Below are positions 1-6,924 of a stretch of 7,523 nt of DNA, piece after piece. Source of the stretch: an uncultured Clostridium sp. (lineage in GTDB: Bacteria; Bacillota; Clostridia; Lachnospirales; Lachnospiraceae). Below the pieces are notes generated by a model, which was not told the DNA's origin, searched no databases, and was given only the letters and a program-made list of their open reading frames with translations. The position numbers and the translations under genes were made by a program. How positions within the stretch are numbered: the first letter of the stretch is position 1; the number at the start of each line of letters is the position of its first letter. The stretch spans positions 1 to 7,523 of the forward strand of contig USFH01000107.1 of NCBI GenBank assembly GCA_900553925.1, written 5' to 3'.

Positions 1-255
1 GTCTGGTGCAAGTGCGATGGGAAGTTCAGTCCATTTTACAAAATCTGTTGTCTCCGAATGTCCCCAATGCATCGGTCCCCACGCCTCATTATATGGATGG
101 AACTGATAGAACAAATGAATTTTTCCATGATAAGAAGAAAAACCATTTGGGTCATTCATCCACCCACACGGCGGTGTTACATGAAACGCCGGGAATTGTT
201 CTTTTTTGACTCTATGAACATTTACAAACTCTTCCGCTTTCTTTAATTTACTCAT
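1..255 (-). CDS. GH32 beta-fructosidase / sucrose(-6-phosphate) hydrolase, N-terminal part (runs off left edge)
   Basis: This cytoplasmic glycoside hydrolase family 32 enzyme cleaves beta-fructosyl bonds in sucrose, sucrose-6-phosphate or short fructans. Only the first 85 codons are inside the window, and the frame stays open to base 1. The family signature WMNDPNG is at residues 32-38, with Asp35 as the expected nucleophile (family knowledge). It is followed by the conserved LFYQFHPY (48-55) and WGPMHWGH (59-66) blocks. There is no signal peptide, so intracellular action is likely. The start at 253-255 is set by an AGGAGG ribosome site at 263-268, 7 bases upstream. Upstream on the same strand lies an ABC-ATPase remnant, which suggests that the intact locus paired sugar import with hydrolysis. 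I saw no convincing promoter between the remnant and this gene. GH32 membership is secure, but whether the substrate is sucrose, sucrose-6-phosphate or fructan cannot be told from this fragment. Confidence 0.93.
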   Translation of the reverse strand, partial: MSKLKKAEEFVNVHRVKKEQFPAFHVTPPCGWMNDPNGFSSYHGKIHLFYQFHPYNEAWGPMHWGHSETTDFVKWTELPIALAPD

Positions 256-273
256 TCAAAGTCCTCCTATTAT

Positions 274-534
274 TCAACCGATTGTAACATCATAGAAATT
301 CATTTGCGGTGATCCAATGAATCCAGCAACAAACTTATTGACCGGATGATCATATAATTCCATCGGTTTTCCAACCTGCTGTACCACGCCTGCTTTCATA
401 ATAACAATCCGGTCTGCCATAGTCAAGGCTTCCACCTGGTCATGTGTGACATAAATCGTTGTACTTCCTAGATTTCTGTGAAGCTTACTGATCTCATTTC
501 TCATGCTGACTCTTAATTTCGCGTCCAGGTTTGA
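274..534 (-). pseudogene. msmK: Remnant of sugar ABC transporter ATP-binding protein (MsmK/UgpC/MalK type), truncated at both ends
   Basis: This is an 86-codon piece of the ATPase that powers CUT1-type sugar uptake (MsmK/UgpC/MalK family, normally about 370 residues). It begins at the D-loop SNLDAKLR (codons from 534) and continues in frame through the H-loop YVTHDQVEA. It then covers the block MADRIVIMKAG and the end of the nucleotide-binding domain, FVAGFIGSPQMNFYD. The Walker A, Q-loop, signature and Walker B motifs are missing. So is the whole C-terminal TOBE/regulatory domain, because the frame stops (TGA, 274-276) right after the NBD. It cannot bind or hydrolyse ATP as it stands. An internal ATG at 504 would give 76 residues, with no ribosome site evident. 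The 3' stump lies about 20 bases upstream of the GH32 start, in the same orientation. The 5' break abuts a LacI-family fragment on the opposite strand. Confidence 0.88.
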
Positions 535-718
535 TTATTCCGGCTTAAGAAAGGGAATATCTATGGCAAATGACGCACATGCCAATATACTCTTAAACCT
601 TATTATGCGAAAATACAGATTTCTTCCTGATGAATACCGCATTGTCGGTTTTGACGATTCGCCAATTGCATCTGAGGCAATTATCCCTATCTCAACCATC
701 GGGCAGCAGATTGATAAG
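533..718 (+). pseudogene. Remnant of LacI/PurR-family sugar repressor, C-terminal effector-domain fragment
   Basis: About 62 codons match the late part of the ligand-binding (periplasmic-binding-like) domain of LacI-family transcription factors. Visible landmarks are the MANDAHA segment (equivalent to the common CSNDxxA block), then FLPDEYRIVGFDDSPI, followed by PISTIGQQID, which matches the usual PPLTTIRQPID. The DNA-binding HTH, hinge and first half of the effector domain are missing. The last 40 or so residues expected after this block are also missing, because homology stops near 718 and the frame then runs through a terminator hairpin. Open frames extend beyond both ends (503-796), but that sequence is msmK antisense on the left and hairpin DNA on the right. 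The fragment cannot act as a repressor. LacI-family regulators commonly sit next to GH32/ABC sugar loci, so this was probably the regulator of the neighbouring sugar genes. Confidence 0.85.
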
Positions 719-732
719 AGAAACATCACATT

Positions 733-773
733 AAAAAACCATGGTAGAAAGCACCGCTTTACCATGGTTTTTT
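733..773 (-). terminator. Strong hairpin terminator with A/T tails on both sides, downstream of the surface-protein gene
   Basis: The arms AAAAAACCATGGT (733-745) and ACCATGGTTTTTT (761-773) are perfect complements. An inner 5-bp stem AAAGC/GCTTT extends them across a 2-base bulge (746-747), with a 3-base loop at 753-755. The A-run on one side and T-run on the other fit intrinsic termination on either strand. It starts 20 bases past the stop codon of the 793-2646 gene, so ending that transcript is its likely main job. It also blocks read-through toward the GH32 region. Confidence 0.85.
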
Positions 774-792
774 GCAGATTTATTTGTTATTT

Positions 793-2646
793 CTAATTTT
801 CGTTTCTTCCAGACAAACATACAAGTACACCTGCCATCACTCCGGTTGCAAGCAGAACTATCATCCACACAACTGGAGATGCTGCATCGCCAGTCTTTGG
901 GCTTTTCAGAGTTGTCTGGTCAACAGGCTTGCTCTGGTTTGGTGTTTTGACAGCTGTTTCCGGTGGTGTCACATCCGCCTGCTTCGCTGCTGCTTTTACT
1001 GCAAATTTTGTACTGCATTCACCATCCACATAGATAAATGTCAGTGTATGGGATCCCTCGGACAACGTCCGCAGATACTCCGGTTTCAGTGTAACGATCG
1101 TTGACCCTGAAACTGCTGTATAATTCTTTGCATCAACCGGTGTGCCATCGACTTTAACGCCTGTAAACTTTGAAAAATCTCCATTTGCACGCACCTTCAG
1201 CGTTCCATTTGTATTCTGTGTCCAGGAACCATTTGCGCCTTCAAGGACTTCATATTGTGCAGAAGTTTCCCCTGGCGTCATCGTCAACCCTATAATCATC
1301 CATAACGTATGCATCTCGTCCGGATTTTCCAGCTCCGGGTCCCCTTCACGTAAATGATAGGTGTATTCTGTACCATTTATCTTTAATTTCGTATCTGACG
1401 TGAAGCAATATCCTTCCGCCGCCTTGAAATATGCACCATATTCATACTTCTTTCCGGCTTCAAATTCCGTAATGTGTTCAGTAAAGCTTTTATCCCAAAA
1501 TTCCGCAGAATTCACGCCTGCATCTCCACAAAGCCACCATTCGCACTGATAAATATATGGTACGCCATCCGGTACTTTCCCTGTAAATACCGGCTTATCT
1601 CCGGCTTTAAAACTAACGGTTGCACCATTAAGCTCAATCTGATCAATCTTCTTTAGCTGTACCGGTTTTGATGGTTCAATGAAATTAATTGCAACAACAA
1701 ACATCGTTGATCCACTGACCGTTACATTTTTTGCATTGACTAAACTGCCATTTACCATCATAGTACAATTCGATGCAAATTTATAACCATCCCTTGCTTT
1801 CAAAGATATACTATACATGTAGGATTTGCCTTCCTCAAAGCTTGTAAGCCTTTTATCTGCTGCAAGTGCGTTGTTCTTTGACTCATCGGAAAACCATAAT
1901 GCTGTCGGTACTAACCCCTGTTCCGTCTGTTCCATGCATTCCCAATACTCATATTCGATGTCATACTTATCACAAAACGGATCCAGTTTGGTGGCAGATG
2001 CTTTCGGAACATCTCCCGGCTGATAGTTGAACCAGACATTCTCGATATCGACATTCGGAATCTCTGTTTCTTCATCATAAAGTGTCAAGTTATACTCCAG
2101 TTCATACACCTGATATTCATGCTCATCTAAATTTTTTGTAATCTGACCATATTTTTCTTCCAAATTTACAATATCTCCAGCCAAAATCTTCTTGAGATCC
2201 TCTGTATCCGTTATAGTATCACCACGCGCATCGGTTACAATATTTGCACTTTCAAAATGATCAAGTATCAATTTTGTTGAGGTGACTGTTTCTTTCGAAT
2301 ATGCCTGATTATATTGATTTCTGATCTCATTTTTTAAGCTTGTGATCATCGCCTGTACCGTTTCCGAACTCACACTTCCTTCTATAAATCCGCTTTCTTT
2401 TTGCACCTGCGTTTCACTTGTTAAACTATTGCTGCCATCATGCCTAATTTCAGTCACATTCGCTGTGATTTTTACATTTGTATGATACGTATGTGTGTAG
2501 GTATTATTTACCTTAGGAGCAGACGGATCTGTACCTCCGGAACTGCCATCTTCCTCCGCATATACTCTGCATGGCAGGATTGCCACAAACATTGCCATCA
2601 CCACTAGTGCAGTCAACCATCTGATTTTTGTTTTTTCCCTTTTCAT
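793..2646 (-). CDS. Sortase-anchored surface protein (signal peptide, two related modules, X2/Ig-like domain, SPKTG signal)
   Basis: This 617-residue cell-wall-anchored protein has unknown ligand. Residues 1-30 form a signal peptide: a basic KREKTKIR start, a hydrophobic core, and a VYA cleavage site before EEDG. Residues 45-195 are a polar region I do not recognise. Two related modules follow at about 198-322 and 335-455. Each has an aromatic Y-x-Y/E-W core, then FE(E/A)GKxYxYxxxxKAxxGYxF, then an (M/I)NG turn. Residues 465-551 resemble the X2-like Ig module of Firmicutes surface proteins (family inference). A Pro/Thr/Lys linker precedes SPKTGD (582-587), a membrane helix (590-610) and a short GRNEN tail, which is the layout of a sortase substrate. 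SPKTG is a known Clostridioides difficile SrtB motif. No sortase gene is in the window, so the enzyme must be encoded elsewhere. The start has a GAGGAGGG site (2653-2660), 6 bases upstream. Adhesion or glycan binding is a guess. Confidence 0.9.
   Translation of the reverse strand: MKREKTKIRWLTALVVMAMFVAILPCRVYAEEDGSSGGTDPSAPKVNNTYTHTYHTNVKITANVTEIRHDGSNSLTSETQVQKESGFIEGSVSSETVQAMITSLKNEIRNQYNQAYSKETVTSTKLILDHFESANIVTDARGDTITDTEDLKKILAGDIVNLEEKYGQITKNLDEHEYQVYELEYNLTLYDEETEIPNVDIENVWFNYQPGDVPKASATKLDPFCDKYDIEYEYWECMEQTEQGLVPTALWFSDESKNNALAADKRLTSFEEGKSYMYSISLKARDGYKFASNCTMMVNGSLVNAKNVTVSGSTMFVVAINFIEPSKPVQLKKIDQIELNGATVSFKAGDKPVFTGKVPDGVPYIYQCEWWLCGDAGVNSAEFWDKSFTEHITEFEAGKKYEYGAYFKAAEGYCFTSDTKLKINGTEYTYHLREGDPELENPDEMHTLWMIIGLTMTPGETSAQYEVLEGANGSWTQNTNGTLKVRANGDFSKFTGVKVDGTPVDAKNYTAVSGSTIVTLKPEYLRTLSEGSHTLTFIYVDGECSTKFAVKAAAKQADVTPPETAVKTPNQSKPVDQTTLKSPKTGDAASPVVWMIVLLATGVMAGVLVCLSGRNEN
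1282..2055 (-). repeat. Diverged tandem protein module, two copies within the surface protein
   Basis: Copy A is encoded by 1681-2055 and copy B by 1282-1644. The protein-level correspondences are GDVP/GDKP near the start and EYEYWECM/YIYQCEWW in the middle. Next come SFEEGKSYMYSISLKARDGYKF / EFEAGKKYEYGAYFKAAEGY and then MMVNG/LKING near the end. The nucleotide sequences have diverged, so this is an old domain duplication, not a recent DNA repeat. Confidence 0.6.
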
Positions 2647-2678
2647 TGAAAACCCTCCTCGCTATTTAATGTGATACG

Positions 2679-2684
2679 ATTATA
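2679..2684 (-). promoter_or_regulatory. Candidate -10 box for the surface-protein gene
   Basis: Read on the minus strand this is a perfect TATAAT, 32 bases upstream of the ATG at 2646 and in front of a strong ribosome site. No good -35 element is visible at 16-18 bases; a TTGACT lies much too far upstream. Either an activator is needed, or the match is chance in AT-rich DNA. Confidence 0.35.
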
Positions 2685-2749
2685 ACAACTTTCCAGATAT
2701 TTATGCTTAATATTTCCATACAGTCAATGTCTATCCGGAAACATCTGTA

Positions 2750-2786
2750 TTGTAATTACCGGCCTTTGTTGTATAGTATATATAAT
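2750..2786 (+). promoter_or_regulatory. Candidate promoter for the double-HTH gene
   Basis: TTGTAA (2750-2755), 16 bases, then TATAGT (2772-2777) gives a plausible sigma-A promoter. A second, perfect TATAAT box is at 2781-2786, but without a matching -35. The ATG at 2813 follows a near-perfect ribosome site, AGAGGAGGAG (2797-2806), 6 bases upstream. Divergence from the surface-protein promoter within 166 bp makes shared control possible. Confidence 0.4.
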
Positions 2787-2812
2787 CATTTATTATAGAG
2801 GAGGAGAAAATT

Positions 2813-4579
2813 ATGACCTTTCAAGAGAAACTCGCGGAATATATTGAACAATTGGACTGCACAGCAAAAATGCTCTCCGAACGCTCTGGTCTTTCGGCAG
2901 CTACCATCAGCAGATATCGTTCCGGTGACCGCGTTCCTGAAGCAGATTCTGATAACCTTGCAAATCTGGTAACTGGTATTGTTCGTATTGCCGGGGAAAA
3001 AGGCTTATCTGAATTCACAATCCAGACTGTCACAGACTCCTTTCTCCCCTATGTCAAAAGCAAAAACCCGGATATCGATAATCTTCAGAAAAACCTGAAC
3101 ACACTGCTATCAATCCTGCCTGTGAATATTTCCGAGCTTGCCAAATATATAAACTACGACGCATCTTATATCTCGCGCATCCGGAATGGCCAGCGGCAGC
3201 CTGCAAACCCACAGCAATTTATCTCCGGAGTCTCCCATTTCGTCGCACGCCGATACCAGGATACATCCAAAAAAGCATTGATTGCCGACTTGATCGGATG
3301 CAGTCTGGAAGAGTTACAGGATCTGAATCATTACCAGACTCAGCTTTCGGATTGGCTGGCAAACGGCTCCAACCATTCCAAAGACCAGATGACGAGTTTT
3401 CTTCATAAGATGGATGATTTCAATCTCGATGAATACATCTGCGCCATCCATTTCGATGAATTGAAAGTACCATCCGTTCCATTTCAGCTTCCTACCTCCA
3501 AAAGCTATTTTGGTCTGCAGGAAATGATGGACAGTGAGCTTGCATTCTTAAAGGCGACTGTGCTCTCCAAGTCCACAGAACCCGTCACAATGTATAGCGA
3601 TATGCCAATGAGTGAGATGGCAAAAGATCCGGAATTTCCTAAAAAATGGATGTTCGGTATGGCGATGATGCTCAAAAAAGGACTTCATTTAAACCAGATC
3701 CATAACATTGACCGTTCCTTTGATGACATGATGCTTGGATTAGAAAGCTGGATTCCAATGTATATGTCCGGTCAGATATCCCCCTACTACCTGAAAAGCG
3801 TACAGGGAACTATTTTTTCCAGCCTTTTAAAGGTATCCGGCAACGTGGCACTGACCGGAGAAGCGATCAATGGCTATCACTCCGAAGGGAAATATTATCT
3901 GACCAAAAACAAAAGTGAGGTTGCTTACTACAAGAAACGTGCCGAACAACTCTTATCCAAAGCAACACCACTCATGGAAATCTATCGCTCCGAGCACGCA
4001 CAGGCATACAACTTCTTTCTGGATGAAGACACAAAAAAAGAAGGCGCAAGATATTATATTTTATCTGCCCTTTCGTTGCATACGTTAAGCGAAGATCTAC
4101 TTGACCGTATTTTATGTCACAATCAGATTCCGCAGGTGGAACAGGAACAAATCCGGCAATATGTTTCAAGGCAGAAGGAGCTTGCAGCTACGATTTTATC
4201 GCATAGTTCCATCACAGAAGAAATCCCTGTGCTTACCAAACAGGAATTTGATCAGTCACCAATGCTGCTCCCGCTCTCCGGTTTATTTTATGAGAAGGAT
4301 GTGCTTTACCGTTGGGAAGATTACACAGAACACTGGAAACTGGCACTTGCTTACCAACAGCAAAATTTCAACTATCATATTGTTGAAAATACGGCCTCTG
4401 CATTTCGGAACATCCAGATCTGCATTCACGAAGGGAAATGGATTCTTGTATCCAAGAATAAAACACCCGCGATTCATTTTCTCATCCGGCATCCGAAGAT
4501 GCGGCATGCCTTTGAAAATATGGTAATTCCAATCAGGGACGATTCTTCTGTCTCGAAGAATGTCCCACTGTCACATTAA
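2813..4579 (+). CDS. Large regulator-like protein with two N-terminal helix-turn-helix segments; C-terminal domain unrecognised
   Basis: This 588-residue soluble protein has no signal peptide or membrane helix. A first XRE/Cro-like HTH is at about residues 5-45, with a recognition helix around SAATISRYRSG followed by DRVPEAD. A second is at about 95-135, around DASYISRIRNGQRQPANP. The two share the S-x-IS-R-x-R-x-G pattern, so they look like a duplicated DNA-binding unit. Residues 225-400 form a larger domain with conserved-looking motifs such as KKGLHLNQIHNIDR (288-301) and ESWIPMYMSGQISPYY (311-326). The end carries KWILVSKNK and IHFLIRHPKMRHAFEN (554-569). The C-terminal two-thirds may be a sensor domain, but I cannot name its ligand. 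It is divergent from the surface-protein gene, which suggests possible control of that gene or of itself. It is convergent with the helicase gene, separated by a shared hairpin. Two strong HTHs make DNA binding likely; the rest is unassigned. Confidence 0.85.
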   Translation: MTFQEKLAEYIEQLDCTAKMLSERSGLSAATISRYRSGDRVPEADSDNLANLVTGIVRIAGEKGLSEFTIQTVTDSFLPYVKSKNPDIDNLQKNLNTLLSILPVNISELAKYINYDASYISRIRNGQRQPANPQQFISGVSHFVARRYQDTSKKALIADLIGCSLEELQDLNHYQTQLSDWLANGSNHSKDQMTSFLHKMDDFNLDEYICAIHFDELKVPSVPFQLPTSKSYFGLQEMMDSELAFLKATVLSKSTEPVTMYSDMPMSEMAKDPEFPKKWMFGMAMMLKKGLHLNQIHNIDRSFDDMMLGLESWIPMYMSGQISPYYLKSVQGTIFSSLLKVSGNVALTGEAINGYHSEGKYYLTKNKSEVAYYKKRAEQLLSKATPLMEIYRSEHAQAYNFFLDEDTKKEGARYYILSALSLHTLSEDLLDRILCHNQIPQVEQEQIRQYVSRQKELAATILSHSSITEEIPVLTKQEFDQSPMLLPLSGLFYEKDVLYRWEDYTEHWKLALAYQQQNFNYHIVENTASAFRNIQICIHEGKWILVSKNKTPAIHFLIRHPKMRHAFENMVIPIRDDSSVSKNVPLSH

Positions 4580-4581
4580 TA

Positions 4582-4614
4582 AAGGGAGCGATACCGAAAG
4601 ATATCGCTCCCCTT
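4582..4614. terminator. Hairpin terminator shared by convergent genes
   Basis: GGGAGCGATA (4584-4593) pairs perfectly with TATCGCTCCC (4602-4611) around the 8-base loop CCGAAAGA. It fills the 41-base gap between the stop codons of the HTH gene (+) and the helicase gene (-). The flanking A and T runs are short and interrupted, so termination may be less sharp than at the 733-773 hairpin. The symmetry allows it to serve both strands. Confidence 0.75.
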
Positions 4615-4620
4615 AACTTT

Positions 4621-6924
4621 CTACTTTCTTCCTGTTACTTTCCGCCGCATACTGCAGCGTGCTTCCTGATTCGCATAGGCAGCCTTCTGTGCCTCCTGCA
4701 GCAAAACATTCCCCTGTCCTGCCCGCGTATAAACACAATCATATGCACCGATATATGGGCGCATGCACTCTGTAAACTGCTCTGCCTGTTCCTTCTTCGC
4801 TGAAAAACAATCCGGCACTGCAAAGAAACGGTCATTGCCTCTTTGTCTTCCATGCTTGACTAAGATGTATTTCTGATTCTCAACCGGTGCAAAAAACTCA
4901 TTCACACACCGGGAAAAAAGCGCGCCATCTCTTCCGCTTCCGCCCTGCAGATATACGACATGTTTATACGCTTCCGGCGTCTCCGTCACGACCTTACTGT
5001 CCGGCATATCCAAAAGCTTCTGCTTCTCCAGTGCTTTCCGGATTCCCCTGCCAAATGTCTTCAACCGTTCGTACGGACTTCCAAGCATAAACATCTTCGG
5101 GAAGCAGTATGAAAGCATCCCCAGTCCCGCCAGCGTAAATATTCCGGCTAGCGTTCCAAGCCACGCACTCCCGGTTTTCGCACCTGTCTGCGCCGCCATA
5201 TACCACGCAGCACACAACAGGAATATCGAGAATATCATCTTTGCTACCGCATCATGAAACGCAGCCCTTGGCACCGCTTTATCCCGCACTTTTACCTCTG
5301 TCACGACCTCCATCTTCGGATAGATCGTAAGCGAACGGTTCCAACGCTCCCGCAAGCGGCTCCGCTCCTTAGATAAGGCGAGCATCGTCGCATTCATGTT
5401 CGCTACATTCGCCTTTGTAAATGGTTTCTGTATGATCGACAGACGTGCAAGCCCATTTTCAATCACATTCTCCGTGTAGTGCAGACCTAGGAAATGTTCC
5501 ATTCGTCTGGTGAGCATCCGGTAATCCTCGCTCGTCTCCGGTTTGGTTCCTAACGAACTCTCATACCACGGTTTTAAGCAAACCAGATGCCAGATATTGC
5601 TTGTCTTATCCGGTTCCCTGCTCCATGTGCGAATGGCTCTGCCACGCATCTGGTTACTGAGCATAAACGAGCCGACCGTACTTGCAAGGATCAGGGAATT
5701 GATGCACGGGGAATCCCAGCCTTCGCCAAGCAGTGATTTTGTACCGATCAACACCTGTATATATCCATCTGCAAACAACTGTGTCACCGCCGGTATCAGG
5801 AAATGTGAATCACCAACCGCAGATACCTTCACATACTCAGTCTCCGGCAGACTTCCAAGCTTCGAGAATGTCACCGTGCCTGCATCACCCACAGTTTTTA
5901 ATAGTGCATCCTTCGCCCCGGCTGGTATCACAATAATGCTTCCACATAACACACCAAGCCGCATGTCCGACCACATATCCTGCGCATCCCGCCGAAGATT
6001 CTCAAAGAGTGGCAGCACCCCGAGCAGATTCACATCTGCTTCCCGGTTACCGATTGATTTTTCATGTTCCTTCCGTATATAATCCGTAAGGATCAGCATA
6101 TGCAGCCTTCCATGAAGTGATGCATATTCATGCTGTGTAATCTGGCGGATGCTTTCGATCTTCCCAAGGGAATTCGTCAGATGCTTCTCTATCTCCGGAT
6201 CTAACTCCTCACAGTCCGGATGTGCCTGCATATACCGCATCACTTCCGCTTCTTCCTGCTTCGTCGGATAATTGAAATACACATAATCCTGATGCGGGCA
6301 GAGACTTCCCTCCTTCACCAGCTCCGGTGTCGTGATCTCCTCATCAATCTCGCCGCACATCGCAATATAACGGTTCCACATGGCAGGTGTCGAATCATAT
6401 GGTGGTGTCGCTGTAAGTGCGATTGTTGTCACATCGATTAGCTTCTCCTTCAAGCTTTCCAGCGATTTCCACCACTCGCTTCGCAGATGATGGCATTCGT
6501 CGAGACAAAGCGTATCTACCTTTGCATCCTGCAAGACCTGAAACAGAGAAAATCCCTGATAATCCTCTTCTCCATCCTGTATCTGCGTCATGGCACTGTG
6601 CAATGCCTGATATGTAGTCACTGTGATTGCACGCGGATTTTTGAGGCTTTGTGACAGATACGCTTCCGCGTCCACACCATCACACAAGAATGCTTCTTTA
6701 ATCCGTGCGATCCACTGCTCCCGGATCGTAATGGTAGGCACAAGCACGAGTGCCGTTCCCTGCAGCCTGCGTATCAGTTCAATTCCAAGTGTGGTCTTTC
6801 CCGAACCCGGAGCCGCCACGATATGGATCTTGCCATCCCGCACATAATGCTCCGCCCGATCCAGCACCCGTGCCTGATACACACGCCATGTTCCCTTAAA
6901 TTGTAAAATGTTTTCGTAGTTCAT
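4621..6924 (-). CDS. SF2 DEAD/DEAH-type helicase with a transmembrane hairpin and extra C-terminal domain
   Basis: This 767-residue protein should act as an ATP-driven nucleic-acid translocase or helicase. The motif WRVYQARVL (13-21) is Q-motif-like. Walker A is APGSGKTT (38-45), motif Ib is VTTYQALH, and Walker B is LDECHHL (141-147, a DECH box). Motif III is ALTATPP (169-175). In the second RecA lobe are GTKSLLGEGWDSP (394-406) and the arginine-finger motif NQMRGRAIR (424-432). Two hydrophobic helices follow at about 561-579 and 587-610, flanked by basic residues, predicting a membrane hairpin with both termini cytosolic. The C-terminal segment (640-767) has no nuclease motif I can identify. 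The start is at 6922-6924: an in-frame TGA at 6928-6930 rules out an earlier one. The ribosome site AGGGG (6936-6940) is poor and 11 bases away, so translation may be weak. There is no adjacent methylase or nuclease, so a restriction system is not supported. The helicase core is certain; the biological role is unknown. Confidence 0.9.
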   Translation of the reverse strand: MNYENILQFKGTWRVYQARVLDRAEHYVRDGKIHIVAAPGSGKTTLGIELIRRLQGTALVLVPTITIREQWIARIKEAFLCDGVDAEAYLSQSLKNPRAITVTTYQALHSAMTQIQDGEEDYQGFSLFQVLQDAKVDTLCLDECHHLRSEWWKSLESLKEKLIDVTTIALTATPPYDSTPAMWNRYIAMCGEIDEEITTPELVKEGSLCPHQDYVYFNYPTKQEEAEVMRYMQAHPDCEELDPEIEKHLTNSLGKIESIRQITQHEYASLHGRLHMLILTDYIRKEHEKSIGNREADVNLLGVLPLFENLRRDAQDMWSDMRLGVLCGSIIVIPAGAKDALLKTVGDAGTVTFSKLGSLPETEYVKVSAVGDSHFLIPAVTQLFADGYIQVLIGTKSLLGEGWDSPCINSLILASTVGSFMLSNQMRGRAIRTWSREPDKTSNIWHLVCLKPWYESSLGTKPETSEDYRMLTRRMEHFLGLHYTENVIENGLARLSIIQKPFTKANVANMNATMLALSKERSRLRERWNRSLTIYPKMEVVTEVKVRDKAVPRAAFHDAVAKMIFSIFLLCAAWYMAAQTGAKTGSAWLGTLAGIFTLAGLGMLSYCFPKMFMLGSPYERLKTFGRGIRKALEKQKLLDMPDSKVVTETPEAYKHVVYLQGGSGRDGALFSRCVNEFFAPVENQKYILVKHGRQRGNDRFFAVPDCFSAKKEQAEQFTECMRPYIGAYDCVYTRAGQGNVLLQEAQKAAYANQEARCSMRRKVTGRK

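Noticed and set aside
270..735. An insertion-sequence scar as the cause of the pseudogene block
   Set aside because: I saw no terminal inverted repeats, target-site duplications or transposase pieces at either breakpoint. A simple deletion explains the central join.
503..796. A continuous 97-codon plus-strand frame spanning the LacI fragment
   Set aside because: Its first residues are antisense of msmK and its last residues are read through the 733-773 hairpin. No ribosome site precedes it. It is a chance fusion around a gene remnant, not a new gene.
2707..2730. TTGACT on the minus strand as a -35 box for the surface-protein gene
   Set aside because: It lies about 37 bases from the TATAAT at 2679-2684, far beyond workable promoter spacing.
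4101..4526. A 141-codon plus-strand open frame
   Set aside because: It overlaps the double-HTH gene in another frame and shows no recognisable motifs or start signals.
5543..6082. A 179-codon plus-strand open frame
   Set aside because: It is fully antisense inside the helicase gene, whose motifs are intact. It has no ribosome site and an unnatural Ser/Pro-rich composition.
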